This document shows positions 35,601 through 48,127 of a stretch of 64,000 bases of DNA, piece by piece. A program made the translations under genes and the position numbers. Position 1 is the stretch's first letter; each line of letters opens with the position of its first letter. The notes beneath the pieces are model-generated. The model did not search any database. It was not told the origin of the DNA and was given only the letters and a program-made list of their open reading frames with translations. The stretch is from Branchiostoma floridae (taxonomy: Eukaryota; Chordata; Leptocardii; Amphioxiformes; Branchiostomatidae): positions 11,734,706 through 11,798,705 of the forward strand of contig NC_049986.1 in assembly GCF_000003815.2 (NCBI RefSeq). Reading direction: 5' to 3'.

Positions 35601-38600
35601 GTCATTCAGAAACATTTGTTCTGAATCAATGAAAAGCTTACTCTTTATATAACTATGATGGTTAGACTATGACATAAAACGTATATGTTTGCTGATGAAT
35701 AGTTACTTTGTTGAAATAATTATTGAGAAAGAAAAAACCTTCTAAAATGCCAATTCTGTTGTTATTCCAGATGACTTTAGAGCAGCTGAACCATGATCTT
35801 CTGAACCAGTTACAAGACCAGAGGAACCAGGACCAAACCCTGCAGAAGGTTAGCCATGACAAGATCAATCAAATTTCATCAGTTTAACAAGGAAACAAAC
35901 CAGTTATAATCCAGTAACTGAGTAGTATGATGTATTGTAGACCCATGTGTGATGCACAATGGAAATGATGCCAACCTTAAGTATGGGTTCCAGTGGGATA
36001 CTTAATTGCTTCAGGGGTCAAGTTACCCTTGAACTTCAGAGAACACTTAGTATCCTGCCAGGGAAAGTTTTGCACTTCTCAGAGAAGTTTTTGTTTTATT
36101 TTGAGAACATTTTTGAGTCAATCATCACTCTTAGACACTTTTAGTAAATATTTCTAAGCAGTTAAGGATAAAACCTGTAGCTTCAATTGACCCTATTGTT
36201 GTTTTAGATGCTGAAGGACAGACAGGCCCTGCCCATCTGGGAGTCAGTGGACCAAGTCATGAATGCCATCGTCAACAACTCAGTAGTCATCATCAAGGGG
36301 GAGACAGGCTGTGGCAAGACTACACAGGTAACTTACAGCCACAGGCAGGAGTTTCTTTCCGCTGTCTTATCTTACTTTGTTGTGGGACAATTTTTTTATA
36401 TTGCAGAACATAACAGATACATTTCTTCTACTCATGTAGAAACAAAATAATAGCTAAAACAAGGACCACAAAAGCTATTAATTTTGCTGTTGTTGGGTCA
36501 CTATTGTTGATTCTTATGATTTTAGAGTTGGTAACTGTTTAAAAGATGGGCTTGGATTGGAGTGTAGACTTGCCTATAACATTATAGTAGAAATGTGTAT
36601 AGTGTCGTGGGTATATTTATTTGAAACTTGTGATATAAGAAGTGTTTTGACTTGTTCCAGGTGCCCCAGTACATCCTGGATGACATGATCATGAAGGGTA
36701 AGGGTGCGGAGTGTAACATCATCGTGACGCAGCCCCGCCGGATCAGTGCCGTGTCCGTAGCGGAGAGAGTCGCGCAGGAGCGAGGGGAGGACCTGGGCCT
36801 CAGCACTGGCTACAGCGTCAGGTTTGACACTGTCTTCCCCAGGCCTTATGGAGGGATCCTGTTCTGTACTGTTGGTAAGCTCCGTGCAGATTTGCTATTT
36901 CATCCAATTTTGTCTCTAAATATATACCCCCTTTCTCCCAAATATGTGTAAGAAAATCAATAAAAATCAATATGTATGAGTGAATTGTAAGTCAAATTCT
37001 TTTATTTTCATCTTGCATTCAGTCTATTACTAGCAGTTCGAGATATGTACAACTCTTCATTTGAACTTTTTGACTTAAGACCCACAGAGGCCAACTTTAG
37101 ACCGACTACAGTTACGTATTTGTGCAATTGTTGTTGATCGTGACATCTCCGACGACAGTATTTTTAGGCCGTCTAAAGAGGAGCAAAATAGATGTGCAAC
37201 CATTCCTCAAATCACTGTGCAGCCACGTCGGACCTGGTCAATGCAACCCTTCAACCTTGCTTGTGCTCTTGTAGATTGATTGGTTGACTGATTGATTGAT
37301 TGGTTTGTTTAATGTCTTGCCTTGTTCTTGTCCCAGGTGTTCTCCTGAGGAAGATGGAGGGAGGGATGCGAGGGCTGTCACATCTGATCGTGGACGAGAT
37401 CCACGAGAGAGATCTGAACGTGAGGCTGCTGTCATAACTCCCACTCACCGTGTATCATTTGTACTTCAATCAACTGCAATGATGATGATCTCTTGTTGAG
37501 TGTCATGGACACAATGAATACATCTAACAACACTTCAACTGAGCAGCTCAAAATTGGAATGTGTTGCATGATTATTCTTCAACAATGATGGATTCATATT
37601 GCATGTAAACATAAAGAAATTTATTTAATCCTTATTTAGACTATAAATGTAAATATTATTGAGAGAAAACAGTTGTCTATTTTGCAAGGAGAATATCTTC
37701 CTCACTAGAAATTGTAATTAAATCTTGGTACAACAGAAGATGTTTGTGCTTTTCAGTCAGATTTCCTGCTGGTGGTGCTACAAGGTATGGTGAGAGCCTA
37801 CCCTGACATGCGTATCATCCTCATGTCTGCCACCATCGATACCAGCCTGTTCTCTGAGTACTTCGGGAACTGTCCTGTTGTGGATGTTTACGGCCGGACC
37901 CACCCTGTGCAACGTAAGAGGACTCTATTCTAGTACCGTATAGAAATTGAAGAAGACGATGATGAGATTTTGTCAGCCTTGTGCAAAATGTTATTCTTAT
38001 ACTTGTGCAAATTGACTGTAGAGTAAAGGAATGATACACAATTAGTCTTAAGAAAGGATAAGGCTCTCCCTGCTACTACTGATGTAAGAGTACAAATAAG
38101 TACAAATGAATGGACCTTGAGATAGGTTAATGATCCTATCTGAGAAGAGATTACCAGTAACGCAGCTTGTCGCAACTGCTACATAAGATGTACTTCTTGA
38201 TTTCCACTGCACCCTCAAAAGTTCCGGTGTCCAGTAATACTAAATTGTAGATAGAATGAACTACTGGAGGCTTTATCTTACTAAGGACATTTTGTGCCGA
38301 CACACAGAGTATTTCCTGGAAGATTGTATACAGATGACCAACTTTGTGGCTGCGCCCCAAGAGAGGAAGAAACGTAAAGAGAAGGATGATGATGATGCAG
38401 TTGGAGATGACGACAATGTAAGGCACTCTTCACTGCTTGTGTCTGTTTTATCATGGTACATTAAGGGGACAAGCCCTGTGCTACCATGTTAAGTGCCCAG
38501 GTTGACGATTGAAAGCTATTTGTCCCATTGTTTCCCGATTACTTTTGGTTCTAGAAGAATTGACTTAGGCTTGATGCTCATTTGCCAAGTGGTAGATATA

Positions 38601-41600
38601 AAGAGATTTATGAGATTTACTGTATTAACTCTTGATACTCTTTCTTTTTTGCAGGAGAACCTGAACATGGTTTGCTCCAACGAATACTCAGACCAGACAA
38701 AGAGGTCCTTGTCAATGCTCAGTGAGAGAGAGATGTCCTTTGAGCTCATTGTGGTAAGCCATTCAGTGTTTCACTGTTAAAATAACTTACCAGTATTAAG
38801 TTCTTTGGTTCTCAGTATTTAATTAATGTTAGACTTAGTGATGTTCTTTATGGATAGAAGTTATTCAGTTGATGCTGCAGGTAGACTGTAATGAGTTGTT
38901 ATATTTCCCAGGTTCTCCTGCAGTACATCAGAAGCCTGGAAGTACCAGGAGCGATCCTCATCTTCCTGCCAGGGTGGAACCTCATCTTTGCACTCCTCAG
39001 ATATCTGCAAGAACACCCAGAGTTTGGAGGTACGATATGTGTTTTGGTGTCTAGAGAAATGTCCATTTCACTTTCTACCATTGGACAATTTGTTTATTGG
39101 TTATGGCTGTGAAAAATCATCGTGCTACTCTTGAAACACATGAGATGATCTTATTGCTGTGATGATTTGCCTCTGACACCTCTTGTGTGAGTGTCACAGA
39201 CACTTTGAACACACTGTGCAAAGGACTGAGCAATAGATTTGACAATATAGTTGAAATTGGCTTTTGCGCTACACACACACTAGAGTAGGTGCCTGAGATA
39301 CACAAATGGTTGCAACCATAAACGTGTATCTAATAAAGTGTTCTACTGTTTGTGACATGGTTTTGTATTAAAACACCCAACTGTTGTATGTCTTCCAGCC
39401 TCTGGGAAGTACCAGTTGTTACCCCTGCATTCCCAGATCCCCAGAGAGGACCAACACAGGGTGTTCCTGTCTGTACCCTCAGGCATCACCAAGGTACAGG
39501 AGTCCTTTCAATATGGAGGTTCTATTGTTTTGTATTGTGGTACCTTTAAATGTTAGTTAAATATGTTATGGATGGAGCACCATGATATTTTTTTTTTCTA
39601 TTTGCTTATGGACAGACAAGTACAATGTGGTACTGCACTCAAGTTAGTAACTTATATTAACAGTGCCACATACACAGTACAGACAGAAGGTAAAGGTAGT
39701 CTTTGGACACTCACAGATGGTAAAAGTATGATATTTCATACTGGGATACGACTTGTCTCAATGCAGAAAATACTATGTATTAGCTTTCACTAGTATTCCT
39801 AGACCTTACAATGAACACTAGACATAGACATGTTGTGATGATATTGTGAACAGCCTCCTTTCAAAGGCGTGCTTGACTAATCCTTTGGCAAGTGTGCTAC
39901 GCAGTGGAGGCAGAGGAACTGGGGACTCAGTTCCGATTCAACCAGCTGTTTCTGCTGAGTTGAGCAACCTCAAGGGTCCCCACAATCTGGTCATGTAGTA
40001 TAATGAAATATAAATGTTTGCAACTCCTTCCATTAAACATCATCAATGAAGGTTTTGATGCCTAGTTCATGTTAGCATACATTGCATGATTGTAAATTGT
40101 AAATTGACATTGGACCTCTTGTTGCTAGGTGATCCTGTCCACCAACATTGCTGAGACCAGCATCACCATCAACGATGTTGTCTATGTTATAGACTCCTGC
40201 AAGTAAGTTGGCTTGTTAAATTGAAATTTCATGATACATAAGATAGAAGTAAAATCACTTGATGTTGTCCCAATGAACCTACTGGGGTAAATCACTTTGG
40301 GAAACGTCACTGTGCATTACCTATCACCATTGTGTTATGTCAGAGTTAAAATGTTTATCTGTATGTTCCAGGGCCAAGATGAAGCTGTTCACATCCCATA
40401 ACAACATGACCAACTACGCCACAGTGTGGGCATCTAAGACTAACCTGGAGCAGCGGAAGGGACGGGCAGGTCGTGTCAGACCCGGCTTCTGCTTTCACCT
40501 CTGCTCAAGAGCCAGGTTTGAAAAGTAAGCACTGTAACAGCACCTGTTATTTCTTTATAACAGATTTCCTTGTCATACTGTTTCAATCAGTGTAATTTTT
40601 GTTGTCGTATGAGCAGGAAAGCCTTAAATGCTGGCAATCATTTGAAACAGTGGTCAGGATATTTCTGGATATTTCTCCACCTTGGAAATCGTTAGCTGGA
40701 TTGCTGTGATGACCCTTCAGATGTGATGCCTGGTATAAAGGCACTTGAACGTACCAACCAAAACATTGTGACTAGTGCGGTCTGAGCACTCCAGCTTGAT
40801 GTTCCATTGTTGCAGTCCAGATTTGTTGTTTAGTTCATGTTATGCAATCTATGAATTTCCTGTGTAGCGTGTGTAGTCTAGTGGTTAGTAGCCCTCTGGA
40901 ACTAGAAGCCGTGAGTTTGATTCCGGCTGTGTTGATCAACCGACATGCATGCTACCGGAAGAGGTTACAGTCCTTAGGACAGGACATTGAGCCGTTGTCC
41001 ACTGTTCATTTTGCTTGTCGAAAAGAGCTATGGGAATTTCCCCGGTACAATAAACCTGTAAATACTGTACCTAGTGTCTGTCTTCTGTCACAACTAGTGG
41101 AAGACTAGCTCTTCAGGGAGCTGAAGTTGGATTAATATCACTTTTCTTTTCCTGTTCGTTAGGCTGGAGACCCACACAACCCCTGAGATATTCCGCACAC
41201 CTCTCCATGAGCTGTCCCTCTCCATCAAGCTGCTGCGACTGGGAGCCATCGGGCCCTTCCTGGCCAGGGCCATCGAACCTCCACCCCTGGACGCTGTCAT
41301 TGAGGCAGAGGCTCTCCTCAGAGGTGAGTCATTTGAACACTGGTGCTCAAGAATATGTAAATCTTATCTGACTCTTTGGTTTTCTCTTCATTTAAAGTTT
41401 CTTCAATTCGTTTCTTGGAAGTTACTTTATTGTCAATATTAAACTCTAAGTTTTCTGAAAATTATGTAGTAGGGATATTAGAACACTGTTTGCAGAAAGT
41501 TGTTTTGAAGTAACCTTATTGCTGTGATGATTTGCCTCTGACACCTCTTGTGTGAGTGTCACAGACACTTTGAACATGATGTGCAAGGAACTGAGCAACT

Positions 41601-44600
41601 GTATCAAAAGTTCATTATGATAATTTATAATGGAAGTAGGTTTATAATAACTGTCACACTGAGGAGATACCTGTAATAAGTAGACACTGTTGCCTGTCAC
41701 AGAGATGGATGCTCTGGACTCCAATGATGAACTGACTCCCCTTGGCAAGATCCTGGCTCGCCTGCCTATAGACCCTCGCCTGGGCAAAATGGTCATCATG
41801 GGCTGCATCTTCAGGTATGTAGACTTACAGCAGTTGTCAGGGTATTATAGTAGGGTCAAGTCAACTCTGGATTTGTCATCAGCAAGTAAACTTTCCTCCA
41901 TTGTTGCCATGATGATTTGCCTCTGACACCTCTTGTTGGAGTGTTGTGTACACTATGAACGCAACATGCAAGGGACTGAGCAACAGTTTGAGATTAATCC
42001 CCTTCAGTATAGACTAAAGCCTATATTATATCTTTACCAAAATTAGTCTTGTGGACTGTATTCATTGACAGCTTGTACTGCAGTAAGTCTTTGTTTGAAT
42101 TTATCAAAACCATTACAACTTTGCTGAAGAATGCTAGTTGTGGAGATGCCATGTAAACTGTGTACCTTAACTTGTAGCTGTGGAGATGCCATGGCAGCCA
42201 TCGCCTCCAGCACATGTTTCCCCGAGCCGTGGGAGGTGCCAGTGGAGCGGAGGCGGCTCGGCTGGGTCCACAAGTCGTTTGCCGGGAGCCGCTGTAGCGA
42301 CCATGTCGCCATGCTGATGGCCTACCAAGGCTGGGAGGAGGCACGGTCAGTCTTACACTAGTTTTTTCTCTCTATAAGAAAGCAGACCAAGTCTTTTTGT
42401 CAGTCTTATTTGTGCCTTTCTGTATCCTTCTGCATTTATCCATATAAGTAATTGAAAATTAGTTCTTCCATTTTTTCTCGAAAAGTTTAACTCATGCCCT
42501 TTCCTCATTGGCACGTGTCTCTCTTGTGTCAGGATTAGGAAACATTTGCTCTACCCTATTGGAAAGTTTGAGACTGTTATATATATTGTTAGGCCCTACC
42601 CTTTTGATGTGTTTAGACTTGCAAACAATTGTCATAGTCAATGTTATTTTTTTCCATCACCCCACAGGTCCTATGGAGAAGACAGTGAGATGAACTTCTG
42701 CCAGCGCAAGTCGCTGAACATGGCCACCCTGCGCATGACGTACGAGGCCAAGAACCAGCTGAAGGACATCCTCCAGATGGCAGAATTCCCTGAAGGTAGA
42801 TACGAAACCTGGATGGAAAAAGATTATCCTCATTGTTGCCATGATGATTTGCCTCTGACACCTCTTGTTGGAGTGTTGTGTACACTATGAACGCAACATG
42901 CAAGAGACTGAGCAACATGGTAGGATAAGGATGTCAAAAACAGTCAAAATATTAAGATGTGTATAACTATTATAACAATGCTTTGTCCTGTTTCCCACAG
43001 AGTGCTTGTTGCCACACCACTTTGACCACACAGGACCAGACTCCAAGTTAGATATGGTGGGTGTTTAACTGTTAAATATACGATAAAGTACATTTTGTAC
43101 GGTGCCTTCTATCTGTGTCTATCCACACAATGACCCTGGCCAACCATATATGGATGTGAGCTTTGAATTCAGCTAAGACCAAAAGCTGTATCTAGTATGC
43201 TTAATACTTTGCAAACCGTTAATACATTATTTACCATACCTGCCAACATAGCTACCACTGAAGCTCTCTTTCTTATTGGCATATTAAATTTTCCAGTATG
43301 TTTAGAAAAAACAAAATATTCTGTTTATAGATGTATAATTTTAATAAGGATAGTCTTTATTAACACCTAAACTCTAACATTTTCTCCAGGTGATATCCCT
43401 GCTGACCATGGGTCTGTACCCCAACGTGTGCTTCCACAAGGAGAAACGTAAGCTGCTGACTACAGAAGGCCGTGCTGCGCTCATCCACAAGTCCTCTGTC
43501 AACTGTAGCAACAGGGAACAGACCTTCCCCTCACCTTTCTTTGTGTTTGGGGAAAAGGTGAGCTTGTTAGACAAATAGCCTCCTGGCTATCCATATTTAT
43601 TTTTAGCCCTGATATTAAGTGTTGGTACTGGTATGGTTTTTAAAAAAAGAAGTTTTTTCTTGTTTGACTGGTCCAGAAAAAATGGACCTAAAATTAGCGG
43701 ACAGGAGTTTGGACTGATTCGATAATACCAAGCGTTAAAGCATTTGGGGGCTTATAAGTAAAAGAAAAATTACTAGACTGAAGTGGAAGAGAGTTGATAG
43801 TCATTTTTGCCAAGTTTCTAGAGTCAAAATTAGTTTAAAACAGAGGTAGTTAGTGTTTTTTACATGAGGATAGGATATTCAAACACCAATGGATGTTGGA
43901 TACTCCACCAAACAGAATCCTTTGTACTGAAATGGACCATTGTTCTCAGTATCGCCCATTCACATGTTTTCACAGATAGTTAGGTCCACTTTTAGGTCCG
44001 GACCTGGACCTGATCCTCTGAACCTGGACCGTACCTGTAGCTGAATTTTCTGTACTGGTACAATTGGTACAGAAAATTACCCACCCCTACTTGACATAGT
44101 TCTTACAGATGTAACCATGTTATTGAATTTGTTCACAGATCCGAACCAGAGCAGTGTCAGCCAAACAGATGACCATGGTGTCCCCTGTGCAGCTGCTACT
44201 GTTCGGCTCCCGCACAGTCACCACAAAGGAAGGGGACATCAAGCTGGATGACTGGTAGGAAACATTTTTGTCAGAAAATTACTGGAAGATTGAGACCAGG
44301 ACTTCCGTTCTTAATGGAGAGTAATTCATATCAGAAGTTGTCTTTTTGTCATTTTTGCTGTGATGTGTGGATATATGGAGTACCTGTTCAAACAAACACG
44401 TTGAACATGCAAGGAACAGTGCAATATATTAAAGATGCTTTATGAAGTACATTATACTTCAATTTAAGTCTGTTGCTGTACAGTTTCATGTTTGTTTTTA
44501 TCCTACTTGTGATATGATACTTCATAATCACTATCCTAGATTGTTATTGAAGCATTTCATTCTTATTGATGAACTATAACATAAGATTTGCAATGTTATG

Positions 44601-46021
44601 TTTATGAATTTTCTTTTTTTTTTCCATAGGATCACCTTAAAGATGTCCCACACGTCTGCGGCAGCCATGTGCGCTCTGCGACCATCTATGGACCGCCTGA
44701 TCGTGCAAGCCTGCAGCCAACCAGAGACCATCTTGGAGCCACAACCGCTCGATGAGAAGCTGATTGGCTTAATCAGGAGCCTGTCTAAGGCCAATGTTGG
44801 TCAACCAGTTAATGAGGATGGGGAGGGGTCATCTTATGCTGGGTAAGTCTCTTTGGGCTTTCTCAATAATCAATGTGAGGCAAATTAGCACATACGTCAG
44901 TTGACATTTTGCATGTTTCCGTATTGAAATATTGTGTAATATATGGAATATTGTGTAATATTTAAAAGTAGGTAGATGTAGTAAGGCTGTTAGTGCTGGC
45001 TTTTACATCAGCTCTTGTATGATAAAAGGTGGTCAGCATAACTGTTATCTGTAAGAGGTAGCTTTCTATACATAATTGTAAAAATATGCCTGAAACAGAA
45101 CCATGGCTTTGAAAATCTCCTTTTGGTCCTTCAAACACTTTAAGTCTGAATGTGCCTTATCAATTTTATAAGTCTGGCGATGAAAATGCCAAAATTGTTT
45201 TTTTGACACTTTTCAGCTCAACATATGGTGGTGACTACAGCGGTCCTCCACGCAAGAGGTACCGGTTCAACACCCCTGATGGTAGGAACGGAGGGGGGTT
45301 CCGTGGTGGTGACAGAGGCGGCTTCAGGGGGGGTCCAGGAGGAGGGGACTTCCGAGGGGGTTTCAGGGGCGGGTTTGGCGGTGGGCCACGTTTCGGTGGC
45401 GATCGGGGAGGATTCCGGGGCGGATTTAGAGGAGGATATGGTATGTGTCAACTTATAGTACTTCATAAATGATATATTGTGATCTTATGTTACTTGATAA
45501 ATGACCATGATATATTACATTGTAGATAATAAAGGAGTTATGTGCAGAACGATGCATAGAACTTCTCTTAACTCTCTTAACCTTGCAGTTGTATTTTAGA
45601 AATGGAATGAAACTGGCACACTATTCTATAATCCTTTATATGTATAATGTCAAATGTTAGACTTAACGTAGGACTTGTCAATTTTCTCTGAAAAAAAGCG
45701 CTCTAGTCATGGCTTGATTTTAAATATTATGGTGGCAAATCCATACTTCAACATACCGGTGACCAGACATTCTGAAGTGCCTACCAAAGTCTGACTTTGA
45801 GTGCAACTGTTGACTGAACATCAAAGCTTTTCCCAATGACCTGATGTTCCTGCTGGGATGAATCTGTGATGTAACCAACATGTGTCTTGTTTTCCATAGG
45901 TGGTGGAGGCGGCGGGTATGGAGGAGGCAGGGGTGGGGGATACGGAGGGGGCAGGGGTGGTGGATTCCAGCGGGGCAGGGGAAGGGGTGGATTCAGGGGG
46001 CGGCCTAGTGGGGTCTACTAG
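29617..46021 (+). CDS. DHX9: ATP-dependent RNA helicase A (DHX9), DEIH-box
   Basis: A nuclear 3'-5' RNA/DNA helicase that unwinds structured RNA and R-loops. Thirty coding exons, mutually in phase, give 1268 residues (human about 1270). Exons: 29617-29727, 30000-30140, 30999-31113, 31658-31755, 32044-32183, 33817-33863, 33997-34133, 34676-34762, 35322-35483, 35771-35848, 36208-36327, 36661-36874, 37337-37419, 37757-37913, 38308-38417, 38655-38753, 38912-39029, 39399-39493, 40129-40202, 40372-40524, 41163-41323, 41703-41814, 42178-42345, 42668-42795, 43001-43056, 43390-43557, 44139-44254, 44630-44842, 45217-45440, 45900-46021. Visible: two dsRNA-binding domains ([13 protein letters not shown] start; REHGSNKK), Walker [11 protein letters not shown] (403-412), VDEIH (DEIH 503-506), SAT (535-537), QRKGRAGR (756-763), and a Gly/Arg-rich RGG tail from about 1154. 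The loop between dsRBDs is shortened and Gly/Pro/Ala-rich. All catalytic motifs are intact. Confidence 0.96.
30730..30815. repeat. Dispersed repeat, inverted copy of 9780-9900
   Basis: ACCAGACTGACTACGCTGG followed by CAGGGGAGTTTTGCTTCCAG is the reverse complement of sequence in a laminin-like gene intron. It lies in DHX9 intron 2. Confidence 0.6.
35520..35579. repeat. Short tandem duplication in DHX9 intron 9
   Basis: The unit GCTCTTAGCTCTATGCT followed by a GTGGTTATATT-like end is repeated twice head to tail with a period of about 30 bases. Confidence 0.8.
37471..37549 (+). ncRNA. C/D-box snoRNA-like, DHX9 intron 13
   Basis: A C box (ATGATGA at about 37479-37488), a D box CTGA at 37539-37542 and a short terminal stem (CTGC with GCAG). 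Its central CTCTTGTTGAGTGTC segment resembles the four clearer copies in later introns. Intronic location on the host strand fits animal snoRNA biogenesis. The target is unknown. Confidence 0.55.
39152..39235 (+). ncRNA. C/D-box snoRNA-like, DHX9 intron 17
   Basis: Terminal stem ATTGCT/AGCAAT, C box GTGATGA (39159-39165), then TTTGCCTCTGACACCTCTTG shared with the other copies. D box CTGA is at 39226-39229. Size, box spacing and an intronic sense position fit a C/D snoRNA. Confidence 0.75.
39828..39970 (+). ncRNA. Possible long C/D-like RNA, DHX9 intron 18
   Basis: GTGATGA near 39835 and CTGA near 39953 bracket about 120 bases that include a GGAACTG/CAGTTCC hairpin. The spacing is long for a normal C/D snoRNA, and the sequence does not match the main family. 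This is a weak candidate. Confidence 0.2.
40690..40792 (+). ncRNA. Possible C/D-box snoRNA-like, DHX9 intron 20
   Basis: TTGCT followed by C box GTGATGA (40706-40712), and D box CTGA at 40782-40785 followed by GCAC. The 5' end matches the family start (ATTGCTGTGATGA) but the body differs. The weak terminal stem makes it less certain than the copies in introns 17, 21, 22 and 24. Confidence 0.4.
40862..41080 (+). repeat. tRNA-derived SINE in DHX9 intron 20
   Basis: The A-box-like GTAGTCTAGTGGTTAGTAG and B-box-like GTGAGTTTGATTCC lie about 30 bases apart. A non-tRNA body follows. It is a different family from the SINEs in the laminin-like gene. Confidence 0.65.
41516..41600 (+). ncRNA. C/D-box snoRNA-like, DHX9 intron 21
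   Basis: Stem TTGCT/AGCAA, C box GTGATGA (41524-41530), the conserved GCCTCTGACACCTCTTG core, and D box CTGA (41591-41594). It is nearly identical to the intron 17 copy through the 5' half, with a different stretch before the D box. Confidence 0.75.
41898..41986 (+). ncRNA. C/D-box snoRNA-like, DHX9 intron 22
   Basis: Stem TGTTGC/GCAACA, C box ATGATGA (41909-41915), the same conserved core, D box CTGA (41976-41979). It is almost identical to the intron 24 copy, suggesting recent intron-to-intron duplication. Confidence 0.75.
42832..42918 (+). ncRNA. C/D-box snoRNA-like, DHX9 intron 24
   Basis: Stem TGTTGC/GCAACA, C box ATGATGA (42841-42847), the conserved core, D box CTGA (42908-42911). The intron is only about 205 bases, so the snoRNA-like sequence fills much of it. 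Confidence 0.75.
43895..44095. repeat. Dispersed repeat shared with GPCPD1 intron (56745-56905)
   Basis: ACCAAACAGAATCCTTTGTA, a CAGTAT...TTCACAGATA segment and CTGAATTTTCTGTAC occur in the same order and orientation at 56745-56905. This copy is in DHX9 intron 26. No coding potential is visible. Confidence 0.7.
44352..44427 (+). ncRNA. Decayed snoRNA-like copy, DHX9 intron 27
   Basis: It starts TTTGCTGTGATG and ends GTTGAACATGCAAGGAACAG with GTGCAA, matching the edges of the intron 21 copy. The C box is broken (GTGATGT) and the D box CTGA is lost (CAGT). Probably a degenerate family member. Confidence 0.4.
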
Positions 46022-48127
46022 AGACCCGGGACTTACTCCCAAACCATGTTTAATACTCAGTATCATGACAAAAACTGGAGTGCAGTTTTAGTCTACTATA
46101 GTAGATGTAAGTACGTTTTAGTCTAGTAAGGTTTACATGTTACATTGTATATTAAACTGGAATTACCCTACCTAGTCTATAGAAAGTTTGCACATTTGGG
46201 GTGCTTTATCTATGTATGTTTTCTCAGCATAGATTAATTTTGGTGGTAAATTTTGTAACTATGTAAAATACATACACAAGGGTTTGTAGACTCCATTGTT
46301 CTCATTGCAAGCATAAACAATTTAAGACGGCGACATCTTTGCTCCAAGTTATTTATTTTTAGTTTTAACTTGTTTTATTGTTTTGTGGTGTTGTTCTTTT
46401 TCCTTTGTAACTTCATGCTTAAAGAAAAGTGGAAATCTCCTAGTATCATGAGTTCACTTTCCTATGTTTGCAATATACATAGACTGACGATGATTCAATA
46501 CTTAAGTTTTTGTAAGCGTATTGGCTTTCTAGTATTGTAAGGCCAGTGAAAGTATTAAAGGAGCAACTAGAAGGAAGTTATGTGTTCAATCAGAGTAGAA
46601 ATAGGTTTTCCTTTTAATTCATAATGAAATTTAACTGCTAGTATTAAAATCTGTTAAGGAATCACTTTTGAGCAAACTGTATCAGTGTTGTTAGCTGGTA
46701 GAATGCAGACCCTCTCCTTTTGTACAGTTGTTGTACAGTGGGGTTGGGTCAGTTTTTATGTTTTCACAGCTAATTATGTTGTGCCAACATATGGTGAAAC
46801 AAACATTAATCAGTAATCATATCCTACATAAATGGTAGTAAATTTGAATGAAATAGGAAACATATGACCTGTTCCCAAGCCTGGTATAGGAGATTAAAAG
46901 AAGTCCCATACAGCCAAAATGTCTTTGTGTTCCATGATTGGAAGTTGATTTTGTCATTGCATTAAGTTGAAGACTTAAAGTTCAACAATACCAGTTACAG
47001 TATGCAGAGACCCACAATATTGTATCCATATACCCAGTGTAACCACCCTTCAATGTACAAAAATGTAACACCAGTATCACAAGCATGTGGCAGCAGCTGG
47101 TCACAGTATATTCTACTGAATGACTTTTTGTACATCTACATATAGGCACAGTTTAAATCTATCTAATGAGGTTGCTCCTAAAGTACTCTGTGACAAGTTC
47201 CACTTCAAACTGATAGTTATGGGGAAAACACCTGACTTGATGATAACTCTGGTACTGTAAGGCATGGATTTTTCTTGTATTGTACATGTATCAGATGCTT
47301 GACAGTGCTCCCTCCTTTTCATCTTCAGCCTTGCCCCTGGCTACTATGTCACCATGACGTTTTTTGTCTGACAGGATGATGATATGTGGTGCTGTAGCAT
47401 TACAATTTGTCTCGGTACAGGTAATTTTAATCAGGGTTTGATGATAATTTGCACTCAACATTAGTTTCTTTTGCACCGACCCAGACTAGTTCTTACTGGC
47501 CTAGACCAGTATAAGTCTAGCTGTCAGTTTATCTGCGACTGTGAGTGTAAACAACCCCACGATCCGCTGCGTGATGCGGTAATTCATCTATCAACTGCTT
47601 TCAAAAGCTTAGATACATCTTCAAAGAAAGAACATGCGTTACAGGAAACGAACTTCCAATCCATATGCATCAGTCTACGGGCGGAAGAGTACAAAGACGT
47701 CCCAGGGACGCTATAATTACATGTACCGTGGGGAACAAAGGCAGCTTCCCTGTTGTTAACTACGTTCTCAATCGTGAGATCGGTTGCTTAGCGACCCATC
47801 TTTATAGTAACTCATAAATTGACCATTTAAGCATGTGCATGATTTAATTTCCCTTACTCGATTCAGTGTGTTTTGAGGAATCGACTGAGCTTGGTGACGA
47901 ACATCTTTAGAAGATCAGAAAATACAAATGACAGTTTGTGTTCAGCGTCGGCATATGCCGGTGTTACGCATCCTCTGAGAGCTACGTCGTCTATGTGGAG
48001 GCATTCCTGATTATGTGTTTCTTACAATTCAATATTCAATACGGATACAACAAGCATGACCGAAAGTTGGTTTTGAAGTAACATTGGTGTAGCACTACAG
48101 AAGTAGTTCCTATCTTAGACCGTCGGT
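46022..48127 (+). other. DHX9 3'UTR/flank and 5' flank of the MS4A-like gene
   Basis: No further coding exon was seen. ATTAAA hexamers at 46151-46156 and 46554-46559 are possible polyadenylation signals for DHX9. The MS4A-like gene promoter must lie before 48128; no TATA element stands out. Confidence 0.45.
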
